NCBI GenBank assembly: GCA_903918375.1
Contig: CAIXED010000035.1
Location: 1 to 40,660 of the forward strand
Origin: an uncultured Pseudomonadota bacterium
GTDB taxonomy: Bacteria > Pseudomonadota > Gammaproteobacteria > Methylococcales > Methylomonadaceae
Direction: 5' to 3'
Length of the DNA stretch: 40,660 nucleotides
Notes under the pieces: model-generated
What the model was told of the DNA's origin: nothing
Seen by the model: only the letters and a program-made list of their open reading frames with translations
The model's database searches: none
Shown: positions 40,602 to 40,660 of the stretch, one piece after another
How the letters are laid out: the number at the start of each line of letters is the position of its first letter
Numbering within the stretch: the first letter of the stretch is position 1
Translations under genes and position numbers: made by a program

Positions 40602-40660
40602 ATGAATCGTAACGTAGTGGGTTTGGATATTGCAAAAAACATTTTTCATTTATACATCGA
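40602..40660 (+). CDS. IS110-family transposase, N-terminus (truncated by window)
   Basis: ATG at 40602 follows AGGAG by 6 bases and opens MNRNVVGLDIAKNIFHLYI, the standard start of IS110/IS1111 transposases. The Asp of GLDIAK is the first residue of the DEDD RuvC-like catalytic site. Only 19 complete codons are inside the window. Confidence 0.85.
   Translation, partial: MNRNVVGLDIAKNIFHLYI

Larger units (their letters stand above)
40450..40660 (+). mobile_element. Left end and first codons of an IS110-family element
   Basis: A long untranslated leader (about 40450-40601, left boundary not determinable) precedes an IS110-type transposase start. IS110 elements lack simple terminal inverted repeats and carry a noncoding end that is transcribed as a bridge RNA. 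Here it would lie in this leader. The element runs off the right edge. Confidence 0.6.

Noticed and set aside
1-40660. Composite transposon formed by the two edge elements
   Set aside because: The left element is IS3-type and the right is IS110-type. They share no ends, and 40 kb of mainly housekeeping genes lies between them.
1-40660. CRISPR array
   Set aside because: No set of three or more short direct repeats with regular spacers was seen. All the repeats noted are palindromic.

Overview
The window looks like chromosomal DNA of a gammaproteobacterium, most likely a methanotroph of the order Methylococcales. This is inferred from gene content (FchA-type methenyl-tetrahydrofolate cyclohydrolase, DUF3422 protein, a GltD/PyrK-like fusion oxidoreductase, hypF, DUF1640-type debris) and from the many dispersed palindromic repeats. 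No pmo, mxa or rRNA gene is present, so the assignment is not proven. Most of the window is ordinary housekeeping sequence. Insertion sequences of two different families (IS3 on the left, IS110 on the right) are cut by the two window ends.

Layout. 1-350: end of an IS3-family element and a short unidentified remnant. 355-3667: a lipoprotein L,D-transpeptidase and a TonB-dependent receptor, both on the minus strand. 3668-4206: a gene-poor stretch with a palindrome, an 11-codon Arg-rich ORF and a 24-residue membrane microprotein gene. 4207-7603: a YgjV-like membrane protein and a sulfur block, in which two YeeE/YedE half-transporters face the translationally coupled cysK-cysE pair. 7650-9751: a large palindromic repeat, zwf and a host-attachment-type protein. 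9973-12114: small heat-shock protein, YdcH-like coiled coil and DUF3422 protein. 12357-12612: tRNA-Pro, tRNA-Arg and tRNA-His, read on the minus strand. 12710-14722: cysS-fchA. 14836-16397: periplasmic cyclophilin, a stack of repeats, then lpxH. 16476-17065: parDE toxin-antitoxin pair. 17911-20473: an apparent gcvH, pfkB-type kinase, mazG and Lys-rich secreted protein operon, with the last three genes overlapping by 4 bp each. 20604-29431: an orphan periplasmic adaptor, trkH, secF without secD, the 1219-residue fusion oxidoreductase and nhaD. 29504-34024: vapB with a destroyed vapC, hypF and phoBR. 34028-34725: a small graveyard of broken genes. 34885-37397: a divergent cytochrome bd-like pair. 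37459-39347: yjdM, an NlpE-like protein and a SAM methyltransferase. 39510-40660: a DUF2971 protein and the start of an IS110 element.

How the genes work together. Several neighbouring genes concern ions, redox and the envelope: TrkH (K+), NhaD (Na+/H+), the flavin/Fe-S fusion, the bd-like complex and SecF. Sulfur assimilation to cysteine (YeeE/YedE, CysK, CysE) and its use on tRNA (CysS), together with one-carbon metabolism (FchA, GcvH), form a second theme. Phosphate sensing is represented by PhoBR.

The most unusual items are four. (1) The bd-like oxidase keeps the CydA/CydB fold and two heme ligands. It lacks the quinol loop and the residues matching E. coli CydA E107, M393 and E445. (2) The single-chain NfnAB-like oxidoreductase carries an extra N-terminal region that I do not recognise. 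(3) The IS110 left end has its transposase ribosome-binding site locked in a 10-bp stem, inside the leader where bridge RNAs are encoded in this family. (4) Two adjacent minus-strand genes near 34.2-34.7 kb are each interrupted by an in-frame TGA.
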